DNA of 64,000 nucleotides from Torreya grandis (GCA_037957365.1 JARHVA010008356.1:166501-230500); one strand, 5' to 3'. Positions 13,261 to 27,950 are shown, numbered from the stretch's first letter. Program-made: numbers and translations. Notes: generated by a model from the sequence alone, not told the origin.

Positions 13261-14195
13261 TGTAGAAATTACGCTTGGATAATATAATGACAAAAATATC
13301 TACCTTGCCCTAGATGTTACCATTGTCATTAACATAGAATTTATGACCCAAACCTTGGGCATGCCTACACGAGGATATTTCCTATCTCTATACAAGATAA
13401 TAATGTTGCCTATATACTTAAATTCCATGATTTATATCTTTTGGGATTGTGAGGGATCCCAATTGAGGAAATCCATGATGATCCAATGTACATCCTTGTG
13501 GAATGTATCACAAGAAGGTTATAGCAGATGACTAAGTCTATGAAATAAATCCCAAAAGGAGTCATGTACATATACCACCACATGATATATAGAAATAATA
13601 AATTGACATAGATGGATAACATCATTTAATAACTATTCACCAACATTGATAAGTGTTTCAGATATCCAAATTAGATATTTTAGTACCAATTCCTTATCTT
13701 CCTACTTTATTTCACACAATGAAAGTCCCTAAAGGGAGAAGTGCACCCCAACATAAATTATTATCTAGTGTAATAAATAAAGACAAATTCAAATCATGGT
13801 GGGAGGAGTGTTTATAAATGATCACCACACATCCATGGGTGCCACCAAACATCATGCAATATTTGGGCTAACACATAGATATCACCTTGCTCCTAAAAGG
13901 AATCCTCATACATATTCACAAGTTATTGTGGACACCTTTTTCACCACTTCCATTATTTGTCACCATGGACATGGCACATGTAGAATTCACCAAATATAAA
14001 GCTTTTGTAGCTAGGCATGTGACTTCACTATAGGTCATACCACCTAATGCATCCATCCCTATATTAAATCAATGAAAATAATCCACCGGTTCATATAAAT
14101 ATAAGGGAAATCATAATATTTATATAGAGCATCAATTTGCATCTCCTCCTTTAAATTTAAGGACATGAAGCACAATAACTTGGTTAGATTATCTG
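13261..14195 (+). repeat. Putative 3' LTR of Gypsy-1
   Basis: Begins TGTAGAAATT right after a purine tract. A TATAAATATAAGG-like box lies at about 14094-14105, late in the segment, as in an LTR promoter. The right border is set only by the approximate start of the NA2 LTR, and no second copy exists in the window to compare. Could instead be unrelated DNA. Confidence 0.35.
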
Positions 14196-14705
14196 AAGGT
14201 GTACTAGATTTCAAGCTCACACAACCTTCCACAAATAGGGTTGGATGAACAAGAAGTCTACCAATTAATTATTGGCATCCTAATTTGCACCCTAGCTAAG
14301 AAGGGGATTTTTTAGGTCATCTTTCTCAAAACTAGTCAAAAATGGGAATGAACCTAGGCTATGGGTTACCTAATCTTGAGTCAGACCTATAGGATTTTTA
14401 ATGAGACTAGCTCCTTTGATGTATCACTTTGCTCATGTCCATTAAAACCTACTAATAATTGGGGTAAAAAGGTAGAGAAAGATAACTGAAAGGAAATCTA
14501 AGCTAATGTTGGTGATGCACCTAAATTTATTACTCATCCACTCTATTTAAACTTCTAAAAACACTAATGAGATAAGCAAAATATTTAATCTACAACTCCA
14601 AATGTCTATTATGCATTAATATTTCATGTAGAGGTTCACAAAGTGATCAAAACCTAAGGGAAGTGATGGAAAGGCATGATTCAAGGCACTGATAAGTCAA
14701 TGTAT

Positions 14706-15246
14706 TGATCGAATACTCAGAAGCTTTGGTTGAAAGATAATTCAAGAAATAATAAAAACATAATTGTAATAATTATATCTCTAAGAAGATATTTTTTATT
14801 GATCAAATTTATACACCCAAACATATGCCTATCTCTAAGAAGAGATGTCTGATTTCCATTTCAAGTTACATCTACATTTATACACATTTTTTTAAGGTAG
14901 GAGGAGGATGTGGATGGTCACCAATCTTGAGGGAGATTAAGCGGTTTCACTTCCATGATTTACAATAATACATAATTCGAGGAATTACTATTTTTAGAAA
15001 CTTACTATTTTTAGATTGCACTATTAAAATTAAAATTCAGGAAACTTTCATTTGGTTTTTAGAGGTCAAAACCCACTTATCAGAGCTTGTTCCATCTCAT
15101 AGTGTTCCCCTCATTCTTATATTTGCAATGGTTCAAATGGTGAGTCAAACAGAGCTATGGTGTAAAAGTTATGGCTCCCAAAAGTTCTATCACCAATTCG
15201 GGTAGAACCATCACCTAAATTATCACTTGAAATATTGCTCGGATCA
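14706..15246. mobile_element. 541-bp solo LTR with TSD TGTAT
   Basis: This segment is absent from the two related LTRs at the same point. It starts TGATCG, ends CGGATCA and is flanked on both sides by TGTAT (14701-14705 and 15247-15251). TG...CA ends plus a 5-bp duplication are the mark of an LTR left by recombination between the two LTRs of a full element. It belongs to no other element in the window that I can recognise. Confidence 0.75.
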
Positions 15247-15506
15247 TGTATACACTTATTATCTTTAATAAAATGACATTAAACAATAAACATGACTTGA
15301 ATAACAAGATAAATTAGTAGATAGGTGAGATCATGACTTGACAAGGTAATATTTCTATTATATATGCAAATCAAATTGACATTAACACACTATACTAGAA
15401 CAATGAAATATGAAATAGTCATCTATTTATCTTAGGAGGTTATAAAGATCAATCTTGGAAAAGTCTATTCATGCCCAACAGAGGGATCATTTTCAAGGCT
15501 TAAAAT

Positions 15507-15518
15507 CCTATATTTATA
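15507..15518 (-). promoter_or_regulatory. TATA box of NA2 3' LTR
   Basis: Minus strand reads TATAAATATAGG. The same 12-mer is present in the other NA2 LTR at 19601-19612, so it has survived the decay of the surrounding DNA. Confidence 0.6.
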
Positions 15519-16783
15519 TTAGAATGGGATGAGAGAGATCAATCCATAGAATGATGGAGAATGGAGAATAATGACCAAGATTTTTAATCATTCTCATGTT
15601 GATGTCATTGGAAAAATATCATAATGCCTAAGATTACTTCTGTAAGGTAGATACAACAACTGTATAAATCCCTTTCAATATGTTTTTGTCCTACATTAAT
15701 TCTCCTTATGATTACAATAATGGGATCAAGTCATTTTCAAGCTAAATTATGGCATCAATTTAGTTATAATAGATGGATCAATCTATTATGATCTTGTTTT
15801 GATATTGATTACTCCTTACTATTTCATCTTTGGTGTCTAAATGAGAAAAGGATAATAATCATGTTGCTAGCTTTGGTGATGAACCCATTAAAATTGGCGT
15901 GTCTACCTTCATGGTCTCCCTTTGAAATATTTGTTCTAGTTTGACCTTGACCAAATTTGATCTCCATTTAAAGTCTCAAGGCTTCAAATTTTGATATCAA
16001 CCATTGATCTTGATCTAGGTTTCCAAAATTATGTCATTTGTCAGCTACACATCCCTTTTCAAGATTCTACTATCATATCTATTTACTTCTATGCTTGTAC
16101 CACATGGTGGATTTGTATTTGATCTGAGATCCTTGACCTATGAACCACTGGTCTTATCTACATGACTCAACACATGTTGATATTTATCAGTAAGATCAAA
16201 TATACATTGTTGATTACCATATTCACCATGATCATGAAATATTACACCATTGCATTTAATCTTAAAATCCTCTAACATTTTAACCCTCACTCACACCATT
16301 AGATCTTATATGCATGATTTAATGTCCACCATTGATCTTTATAGACCCACTAATAACATAAAGTAATTGGTCACCATTGGATCTTTGATTTGACCAAATA
16401 CTAATCGGTGATCTCGTTCTGTGAACTTTTTGAATCTTTGACCTTGTGCATGTCATAGATATTCTCCCCGAGCTTCCAAAGATTTTGACACCTATCAAAT
16501 CTATGTTTAACCTTAGGATCAATTGAACCCAAATGGAAAATTTTCATATCTTAAGTTTGACATCTTTACACACATATTATTTTGCTTACTTAACTTTGAA
16601 GGTTTATATGTATAAATAGAAATTTCACAAATGTACCAAACTTGTACTGAATCATTAGGCTATAAAATACATCATCTTAAGGAATTATTAATACCAACCT
16701 AACTGAGAAGAGAAAATAGCTTGATATGATAAGTTTCAAATGATACAGTGATAATTTGACCTATGGGGGAAAATTTGATAACA

Positions 16784-17130
16784 TTTTGATGACTCAACTA
16801 AGAAGAATGCCTATTATGCTTGAAAACTAGACCATCTGCATGAATCTCAAACTCATAAATAATGGCAAGTTTGATTCATGGTTAAAAACAACCCTTTTTA
16901 CTAAAGGAAGACATTATTCCACCAAAATAATAAGGGAAACATAGAAAATAGGGAAATTAAATTAAAAAAGCAAAATCAAACAAATAAATGTGATAAGGAA
17001 GCACTTGGAGGGAAATAAGAATAAAAACTAATTTAACTAACCATGATAGGGTATGATCCACTTGGATAAAAAGGGAAAATCATGAACTCACTCATTCCAA
17101 AATATGGTACAAGTTACAAAGTATGATGTT
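16784..17130. other. NA2 internal 3' untranslated region
   Basis: Aligns with 525-930 of NA1 (tgactcaactaagaag, tatgcttgaaaac, atccacttggat). No ORF of note. Confidence 0.5.
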
Positions 17131-18735
17131 TATTAAACATGACCTTTGATGAGGTACTCTTCTTGCCTACTAACTCTCTTAGCATATTCTCAAGTGAGTT
17201 ATCAACAAAAAACTAGTCACCAATAAAGACAAACTCGTCTTACACTTCAGGATCTTTTTCATACTGCTTGTCATCTACAACCTCATCAAGTGATATCTCA
17301 TTTATCCATTGTCTGTGAATAACCTCATACTTCTTAATATCTATTATAAGTTCATTAAGCTCTTCAAGGAGTTTTGAATAGTCAACCCAATCTATATCAT
17401 GATCATGAATGAGTAACTCTTGATCAAATTTATAATAAACATGCTCCTCAATGGCTAATATATCCCTACAAATCTCCCCAATCTCTTGCAAAGATTCAAG
17501 GTATAACTACCAATCATCCTTTTGTTCCTCATTCTAAGCAACTAGAATAATATTAGTTTTAAAGGTATTTTGATCGTTATCAATAGGAGATGTCTCAAAC
17601 TCATTAATTACTTTAGCTTGTACTAATTTATTTTGGAGTTCTTCCACATCAATACCATATTTATCAAGCAGACTTGAGATATCTTCTTCAAGATCCACCA
17701 CAACCTCATTCTCAACCTACTCCTCAAGTGAATTATCAATAATAAACTATTCCTCAAACACACTTGAGACATGTTATTCACACCCTTCAAGAACTTGACC
17801 CATAACTTTAATATCTTTCTCATACCTCCATAGAATAGGCTCCTCCTGAAGAAGGGAGATGGTGGGAGGGTGATGAGATTAATTTTCTTGAGAGAGGGTA
17901 TGAAGCATGTAAGGTTGATAATAATTAGATTTTGGGATCTTGAGGGAAAAGGAATCATCTATGGAGTCTTGAATCGGAGGGAAAATGAAACTTTTGAATA
18001 CCTCTACATTCTACTCCTTCTACTTGGGCATTACCTCATCAAAGTTTAAAACCTCTTTTTCCTTATAGATAGCTTGAGTTTGATGGATGAACAAGGAGGA
18101 ATTGGAACTACAATAAGGATTAGTCTCTTGAATAGATTCTTGAATAGGCACATGAGTCTACTCTTGACTCTAACTAGGTACCTCCCTTGGCTCAAATTGA
18201 GTATGGTTAATCACTTAATGAGAATGAGGAACACAAGAATACTAGTAGGGAATACAAGAGAGTTCTTGAGATAACTAGTTCAACTCACCTTTCTACCTCT
18301 CCTAAGCCTCGATATTCTCCAATACAAGTTTTCACAACTCATTCCTCTCCTTTAGATCATTGGATATATTTATAAATAGCCCATTCACTTCCTCATACTA
18401 AAAAATTGAATAAACTTTTCTTCTATATGTTATTATTTTGAGCTCTATTTCACCCATTCTCTCATAGAGATAAGGTTGGTCATATGCAACATCATATCCA
18501 TATGCAGAAGGTGAAATATTGTCTTGAGATTAATATTATTCACAAGGGGAATAATGTCACACTCTTGACAATAAGGATCATAATAAACTTGATAAGGCTC
18601 AACATAGCTTGGATAAAACTCCTGATAAGGTTGATTAGGATCATAATGAAGCTCATATGGATTATGACAAGGATGGTATAATCAATCATAGGGATGATAA
18701 GGGAGTATATAAGAGTTTTCCTCATACACAACCAT
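17130..18735 (-). pseudogene. Decayed ORF of NA2: Tyr/Pro-rich N-terminus, acidic C-terminal half
   Basis: Probable start ATG at 18735-18733 (MVVYEENSYILPYHPYD), 81 bp from the LTR. The N-terminal part is rich in Tyr-Pro pairs, including YDPNQPYQEFYPSYVEPYQV at about 18600-18660, which parallels YGPN-stop-TYQKFYRIYDEPHQV in NA1. After a frameshift the C-terminal half is acidic and probably helical (DLEEDISSLLDKYGIDVEEL; open stretch 17491-17240). The end reads DEFVFIGD-stop-FFVDNS followed by KKSTSS, matching the NA1 end. About 530 residues, shorter than the NA1 copy. Stops fall mainly at Gln codons. No known retrotransposon enzyme or structural domain is recognised, so the role is open; a structural RNA-binding (gag-like) role is only a guess from its position after the 5' LTR. 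Confidence 0.6.
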
Positions 18736-19600
18736 GAAAACAACATAAATATATTTAAATGAAAATTGACTTACTTGGAAACTATGTTTGGACTATTAGA
18801 AGTAATTTCTTGAGCTTGCAATTACCAATTAATTTTTGAAGAACACTAATACAATTGTAATTTCACCAAGGATAGATCTAATGAGTCCAACCTAGCATTC
18901 CATAACTATTGGCATCTTAAGTTTCACCCTAACTGATAAGGGGATTATTTAGGTCCTCTTTTTCAAACTTAGTCCAACATGGGAATAACCCTAGGTAATA
19001 AATACCTAATCTTGGGTCAAACCTCTAGGATTCTTAATGAGGCTAGCTCCTCTGATATATCACTTAAGTAATTTCCAATAAAAAATATTAATTAATGGGG
19101 TGAAAATGGAGAGAAAGATAAATAAAATGGAAATCTAAGTTATATTGATTAACCTATAGCACCTATATTGATTACTCGTCCACTCTATTTGTACTTCTAA
19201 AAACACTAATGACATAAGAAAAAGACTAAATATATAACTCCAAATTTTTGTTATGAATTAATATCTCATGCATAGGTTCACAAAGTGATCAAAACCTAAG
19301 GGAAGTGATGAAAATTCATGATTCAAGGCACCAACCATTTAATGTATCCACTTGATAGCTTCAATCAAATGAATTAAACACTAAACATGACCTACATAAT
19401 AAGATAAACTAGTAGCTAGGTGAGATTTGGAATTGACAAGGGAGATATTTCTACCACATATGCAAACAAAATTGACATTAACAAACTATACTAGAATAAT
19501 GAAATCTAAAACAATCATCAATTTATCTCAGGAGGTTATAAACATCAATCTTGGTAGAGTCTAGTCGTGCCTAACAGGGATCATTTTCAAGGATTAGAAG

Positions 19601-19612
19601 CCTATATTTATA
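19601..19612 (-). promoter_or_regulatory. TATA box of NA2 5' LTR
   Basis: Minus strand reads TATAAATATAGG, about 790 bp from the gag-proximal edge of the LTR. It points toward the Tyr/Pro-rich ORF and so sets the direction of the element. Confidence 0.6.
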
Positions 19613-20085
19613 GAAAAAATGAGATGAGAGAGATAAGTATAAATGCATATAAGGATGGAGAAAGGATTATAATGACTAAAATTTCCAATCATTCTAGCAT
19701 TAATGCCATTATAAAAGATCATAATGCTTAAGATTACATCTAGAAGGTGGATACAACAATCGTATTAGTCTATTTTAAACTATTTTGGCCTAAATTTATG
19801 CTCCTTATAGTTACAATAGATATATCAAGTTGTTTTTAATATAAATTATAGCTTTGATGAAGTTATAATAGTTTTATCAAGTTGTTATGATCTTGTTCTA
19901 GTGTTGTTTTCTCCTTACTAGTTTCTTTTTGGCATGTAAGAATGGAGAAAAGGGTCATAATCATGCTAGTGGATTTAGCAATGAACTCATCAAAATTAGC
20001 ATGTCTACCTTCATGGCCTACCTTTAAAATAATTGATCTAGTTTGGCCTTGACCATATTTGATCTCCATTTAAAGTTTCTATAGA

Positions 20086-21718
<1,633 letters not shown>

Positions 21719-22753
21719 AAGGCTTTAAATTTTGATATTGGCCATTGATCATGATCTAGAATTCCATAATTATGTCAATTTTTAGCTATGCATCCCTTCT
21801 CAAGATCCTACTATAAGTTCAATCTACTTTCACACTTGTACAACATGGTGGATTTATATTTGATCTAATCTCCTTGACCTATGCACCATTAATCTTATCT
21901 ACATACATGTGTTATTGATATTTATCAATAAGATCAAATGCACACTATTGATCACCATATTCACCACGATTATGACACTTGGAAAAATTACATTTAATAT
22001 TAAGATCATATAACTCTTTAAAACTTACTTGTAATGTTAGTTATTTTATGCATATTTAATGTGTACCATTGATATTTTTGGACCTAATGACATCACCAGG
22101 TTATTACTCACTATTGGATATTTGATCTAATTGAACACTGATCGTTGATCATATTTTAGGCACTTTTTAACTCTTTAACTTTGCACATGCAATAGATTTT
22201 CTACACAAGCTCCCAAGAACTTGATACCTATTATATCTACATTAAAACTTAGGATGATTTGAACCCAAATGGTTACTTATCATAGCTTAAGTTTAACATC
22301 TCCATGTAATTCTTATTCTTTTTAGTTAACTTTGAAGGCTTATATCTATAGATAGAAATTATACCAAGGCATCAAACTTGTTAAGAATAATTATGGAAAA
22401 AAATACATCATCTTAAGGAAATCTTAAGACCAACCTAACTCACAAATAAAATTGGAATGATATGCTAAGTTTTAAATGATAGGGTGACAATTTGACCTAT
22501 GGGGGGAAAAATTGACAATAGTAATGACTGCATACATGGTTGGAGATTTCTATGATAGAGAGGAAGAGAAGGATATTTTTTATATAAGGATGTGTTAATG
22601 TTATAAGTTCATAAGTAAGTTCCTCTAGAACTATGGGTTGACCTCCTTCCTTTCCTAGCATCCATTGTTGTTAATTATATATAAGAAGAAGTGGAGTAGT
22701 TATAATGAAGGATCAACCTTTTCTAGCCACAACCTACTCATACCTTTGCAAAT

Positions 22754-24990
22754 ATGGATTTAGTTGCATCCCTTCCATAAATCCCACCAAAATCACTTGT
22801 GTATAGACCCCAAACTATGTGGGAGGCTAGGGTATCCCCTAAACTTGAAGAACACACATTTGAGTGACCAACTTCTGCACATGAAGCACAACCTACCCCT
22901 TCCTCTACTTTACCACCACTTAAACATAGACTAGTCATGCTTGGGAAAAAGAAGGCACATGTTTCCAACTCAAAGGTTTGACCAAGTGATTTTCCACCAT
23001 TACCATATACCCAGAAGGTTGAACATATCACACTACAAGAACCCACCTTATAATAATAATGGGCATCAAGGGAATAAGCAACTCACATTTTAAAATGATG
23101 AGTAAGGAAGGAGGAGAGAAGTGATAAAAGGAGTAGGCATAATAGAAAAAAACAACTCAATAAGCTAAAGAAGTTAAGGCCACATAAAAGGACATGGAGA
23201 TAGAGGCTAACTGATAAAAACCCATGAACATGGTTATAAAGGTCCAATAAGCTATTGATGTAGTCAAGTAAGCACATAAGGTGCAGGCATAAAAGGAAAA
23301 AGAAGCTAAGCTCATTGAAAAGGCTAAGGCAAAAGAAGAAAATTATAAATAGGAAGCATCAACCCAAGCATATTGGGACATAAAAGCTACCAAGGATGTA
23401 CAACAACAAGTAGAAGAAGATGAAGCCTTACACTAATAATAGGCAAAAACTCAAGCATATGCATATGTACAAGGTGCACAGTAATAAGCCAAGGCTATGA
23501 CCCTGGTAGAATAAAAATAATAATGAGAGTAACATGCACATAATTTGAAGGTAGAAGAAACACAAGGAAAAAAATTGCATAGGAAGAACTAAAAAGGAAA
23601 GCTTAGGTAGGGGAGTAAGTAAAAAGAAAGTAGCTTGAAGATGTTGTATAGAAACTAAAGATGGTAGCAAAGGCCACAACACATCAGTAATAGGAACTTG
23701 AATAACCTAAAGAAGAATTAAAATAGCAATCACATGAAGAATAACTATCTATAGCTCAGATAGGTCCTCAACTCTTAAAATTTCCACTAGGAGGAGTTTG
23801 GATTTGGGATTTCCCAATTGTTGGTGCTCGGTGCACATATTTTTTCTCCCACTTGCCACAATGCCATTATTGGAGCCTTAAATAAATTAGATCACATTAG
23901 TCACACTCCTAGTTAAGAAAGAATCCTCATTAGAGATCTCTAGGCTCTCACTAAATAAATAATTAGATGACATAGTTGTATTTCAAGAATCAATTATGTA
24001 GAAGGCCACCTCTATGGAGATAGAGATGGTTCAATCCAAGGTAGAGAATTTTGAGTTGAAGGATCACCTTCATGAAGATATAAAGATGATCTAGGACACC
24101 TATCTAGAGTTGGTCACTTGAGCAATTAGGGACCAAGTCATTCCTGACCAATGTAAACTCAAGACTTTGGTTTCTAAGTTGATTAAGGACTGATGTGTAG
24201 CTCAAAAAATATATACAATTGGCACAATGGGCCACGATGTGAAGACCAAGGATACCATACTCATCACCCTATTTTAGGAGTACTAGGGTATGCTGGATAC
24301 TACCACACTACAAATAAAATAGATTGTATGTACCTTACTAGATTTGAAGTAACAACTAGATGATTCCTTAACTAGTTATAGTGCAAACTTCACCATAACC
24401 ACCACCTCTAAGACAAATATGGGTAACAAAACTACCTATATGGAAAATAATGATAGATCACTCTATTAATTGCTCAATTATTGAGATAATGTACATGATA
24501 ACACTTTTAACTTATAGAGTTAGCTTCTTTACAAATCCTTCATAGGTCTTCAAGCCCAACATCGTGCAAAAAAACTAGAATAGTTGAGTGGTGAGATCCA
24601 AATGAGGGTCAAAACCACAAAAGTAGACATGAGCATCACTATTGTCTTGGATCTCAATTAGATAATTGGATATCATGCACCACTATGCAACCTATTTCAC
24701 ATGGTATAGGAATTCATACTTGACTAGCATGCATATAAGATCAATATGTCTCTATTTGGTAGAGAGGTTGCCTAAATTCTCAACACTCTTATTTACAAGC
24801 CACCATTAAAGATATATTATGTCTTCACTTAGTGTAAATAAACATATTCTAAGGCTAAAGAAATTTTTGGCCAGTCATTATCTATATACATGCCACCTCC
24901 ATCAAGTTATGTACTATATAGAGTACTAATTTTGGAAAATTTTGTACTAGGAATGACTAGTAAGACAAGTGGGGATAGGATGGTTTAAAA
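22754..24990 (+). pseudogene. Decayed ORF of unknown function, coiled-coil-like middle part
   Basis: Starts at ATG 22754 (MDLVASLP, then stop, IPPKSLVYRPQTMWEARVS). The first ~110 residues are Pro/Ser/Thr-rich. After a frameshift, 23280-23700 is rich in Lys, Glu, Ala and Gln (KEKEAKLIEKAKAKEEN; VQQQVEEDEAL) in the way of a coiled coil. The last part (about 24100-24990) contains mixed blocks such as TIGTMGHDVKTKDTILIT and ILENFVLGMTSKTSGDRMV. Nearly all stops stand at probable Gln or Arg codons. A possible LTR follows at 25245. I do not recognise the family. It could be the gag-like ORF of a further non-autonomous retroelement, or a relic host gene. Confidence 0.45.
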
Positions 24991-25244
24991 CCAATAAAGG
25001 GTAGCCACCTAATTAATCTAACCTATTAAAAACCTAGAAAAGTGGTAGGTTAGTATGATACTTAGTTGAAAACCCAAAAGGGAGGCTAAGTAGTGCACAA
25101 GAGGTGAAAACTAGAAATGGTGCCTTAAGCAATTACTGTGACTCTTACTAGTCTAAACTCTTCTTCATCTTCTACCCTTTGTGTAATTTTAGAATATCCT
25201 ACAATATTGTCTTAGGATGAGATAAAATTTTAATACCAAAAAAG

Positions 25245-25644
25245 TGTTGGGAGAATAAATTAGATAGTAAATCTACGTAGGATATTTATCTATATTCATG
25301 AATTATGTACTCAAGTTGTTGGATATATGTCTATTTTATCCTATCTACATGAATTATAATATGTTATAATTTGAATAGACTCCAATTTTGGCACAAATTA
25401 TGAGAAGAATATGAATAGACATAGATTTAAAATGTCTATATATACTTATGTTTTTAAGAAGAGGAGAGTTCCACCTTTAAAGAGATCCAAAGAGACTATT
25501 TTGGTTATGGTTACCTATTGCGTTTCTTAGTTTTTTCCTTGAGTGCATTCTCATGTATAATGTTTTAGTTTCTTTATATCTAATTTAATTTGAATACTCT
25601 ATAAATATTAATGAATTTTTGGTTGTTCCTATTTCCTCTTAACA
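25245..25644 (+). repeat. LTR-like sequence (3' LTR or solo LTR)
   Basis: 400 bp beginning TGTTGGGAGAATAAATTAG and ending CTCTTAACA. A TATA-like tctatatatacttatg lies at 25431-25446, and the preceding bases accaaaaaag are purine-rich. No matching 5-bp duplication is seen (aaaag against cataa), so it is better read as a 3' LTR of the element holding the ORF to its left than as a solo LTR. Confidence 0.5.
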
Positions 25645-27052
25645 CATAATAATTCAGCCTTCTATGCTCCTATTTTCCTACCTTTTGTATGAATATGATG
25701 CATCATCCTTCACACTAAAGTATAACCTAACTGTCCTTGTCCTTAGCATGTTTTAATGCTTCAAAAACCTTTGATAATAAATTTTATGCCTTGGATATGT
25801 CTATATGATTTTTTTATGGATTAAGACTAATTTTTATTACATTTTTTAGCTTTGCATATCTAGGGTATTACATTTAATGTGAGAATTAATGCGTAGGTGA
25901 TAAGGGAGGCTAATGATGGAACTCATAATATTCTAAGAATGAGTACATAATTGGTATAGTGGTGTAATGACTACTTGAATTTTATAAATACAAACCCAAT
26001 TCTAGTGTTGTATGTGGACCTTGTCATAACTTGTGGACCTCCTTACCCCTTCTAAAACTATTCACCCATTTGACACTATTCATACTTATTTTACTAAACC
26101 TTATGAGTAACTTTGACATTATTATCATGCCATAAAATAAAATTTTAAACCAAAAAAATAGAATTGGGAACTTTCAACCAAGTTTTCAAGTGGATTTAAA
26201 GTGTTTTGGAGGAATATATTTGTGTATTTAAGGCCCTAATGGACTATAGGTTAGAGTTGGAATTATTTGGACTGTGTATAAATCCATGTAAAAACCCATG
26301 TTCCCATTTATGTCATGGGATAGTTGGAACATTGAATAGGCATGGACTTACATTTATTGTGCCCTTAGGATTGTAAGAGAAGTTAATGTTTGTGTGAAAT
26401 TTTCAACTAAGAGTGAAATAATTGAAAGGGACACATGTCACATTACCATTGACCAATATATGTGAGTTATTTTTATATATTAGGTGTATGTATGGATTAA
26501 TATTAACCTAAAATTATCCCATCTCTAAATATTTGGACTCAAATAAGGTTAATAAAATAAAGACCATATTACCCAATGTTTAGGTAGTGACCAAGGGATC
26601 CATAGACCTATAAATATGGGTACCTATATCACCAATGAAATGTTAAAGGTTCAAAATCCTTTAAGTTAATTACATAATGAGATATCTCTAATTATACCTA
26701 TAAGTAATTAATTTATTACAAATAACTAATGTAAATAGTTGTGCAAGTAAAGTACAGGGAAAGGGTTATAATAATCAAAATTGGTAAGGTTCCATAGTTA
26801 AAAAAAGGGGATCTAGGCAACTTGAAATGGAATATGAAAGTCCAATGAATAATATATCCACACTAAGTATAAATTTAGAGAACCTAGAAAAAGAAACATA
26901 AACATTCATTCACTAAGAAACAAACAACATTTATCTACTAAATGAAATAAACAAAAGAGAATAAGGTAAAAAATACCTACCTTGGAGTGAACCCATTGAG
27001 CCTAAATATCCCCATTTTATAATGGTGATTTGAAAGGGAATTTTTTGGTTGT
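25645..27052. other. AT-rich intergenic stretch
   Basis: No coding or structural signal recognised beyond general AT richness and short homopolymers. Confidence 0.5.
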
Positions 27053-27950
27053 GTTGTTCTTTTGAAAAATTTAGAGACCGATTTTACCTAAGTCTAGAAC
27101 AACTAGATGTGAATGAAATTTTGTTTAATTCAAAGAAGTTTTAAAAGTTAAAAAAATGCAAAATAGTTTAAGTTTATAATAAAAATCAAGAATCATCTTT
27201 TCACATCCAATGCGGTTATAAGGAAAGGCCTCCTTAACCCTATATCCATGTAGAACATGGATATGTGTATTGTAAACACTTAGATGCATATTCCATGCAT
27301 CAATGGACAACCCACTCATCCCCATAGACATGTTTTATGTTATTTCATGCATGAAATAATGTGCATATGTGACCTTATGTCTATCAAACTTGTGTGGATG
27401 GATATACTATCTCCATGGGTAATGTGAGGCATGAGTGCATGTGGGACCAAGGTGTTGACTAATACACACCAAGTTATATAAAAGAGGCTTATAATATTTT
27501 CATATTCTCATTCTTCCTCTTTATTCTACCTAAATCCTATAAAAATATCTACCCTCTTATCCTTTTATTCCCATCCAATATCACACTAAAAAAAATATGT
27601 CAATTTTTTTAATTTTTTGAGGACTTAGTAGTGGTGCTACATTTATTAATTTTTCATTGAGATTTTAGGTAGTTTCTTATTCAAGAAGATTTGTTTGGTT
27701 TAGGTAAAAAAAATGTGGGTACTTATATTATTTTCTCTATGGATATTTCACAATATTTGGGTCAAATATCATGACCACAATAGCCTTCTCATTCCATCGT
27801 CGTTAGCATTTTTTCATTCTAAACATGTTTAACCTATTAGATCTTGATAAATAAACTTTCTATATTCTAGGATTAAAAATATGGAATATAAATACATGTG
27901 CTTCAATCCATTGTTGGTCTTAGAGAGCAATATTTTGAAGAATGGATATT
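27053..27950 (+). repeat. LTR-like repeat, possible 5' LTR of Gypsy-2
   Basis: 27055-27330 matches 41810-42080 in the same orientation (shared gagacc, acctaagtct, aacaact, aggc-tccttaaccct and cttagatgcat blocks). Downstream, 27475-27483 TATATAAAA is a good TATA box. The two copies flank the Gypsy-2 coding region and the nested copia element, so they may be its LTRs. The match covers only about 270 bp and is diverged; the right limit is a guess. Confidence 0.4.
27475..27483 (+). promoter_or_regulatory. TATA box in LTR-like repeat
   Basis: TATATAAAA followed by GAGGCTTATAA, inside the putative LTR. Similar boxes start R regions of plant LTRs. Confidence 0.4.

Larger units (their letters stand above)
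6092..14195 (+). mobile_element. Gypsy-1: decayed Ty3/gypsy LTR retrotransposon
   Basis: Plus-strand remains of gag, protease, RT, RNase H and integrase in Ty3/gypsy order run from about 6240 to 12335, followed by a purine-rich tract and an LTR-like sequence. No 5' LTR is visible because NA1 abuts the left side. Stops and frameshifts interrupt every domain, so the element cannot act by itself. Confidence 0.8.
14196..16783 (-). repeat. 3' LTR of NA2 with nested solo LTR
   Basis: Matches the NA1 LTR and the other NA2 LTR over long blocks (for example 14290-14430 against 18920-19070 and 3610-3760; 15260-15520 against 19380-19612). Ends with AACA at 16780-16783. Interrupted at 14706-15246 by a 541-bp LTR. 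The first ~80 bp at the left are only weakly alike. Confidence 0.7.

Noticed and set aside
13796..13999. 67-codon His-rich plus-strand ORF
   Set aside because: Lies in the putative Gypsy-1 LTR; no homology or coding sign.
22738..23046. 102-codon minus-strand ORF
   Set aside because: Shadow of the plus-strand decayed ORF that starts at 22754; Ser/Gly/Phe-rich with no domain.
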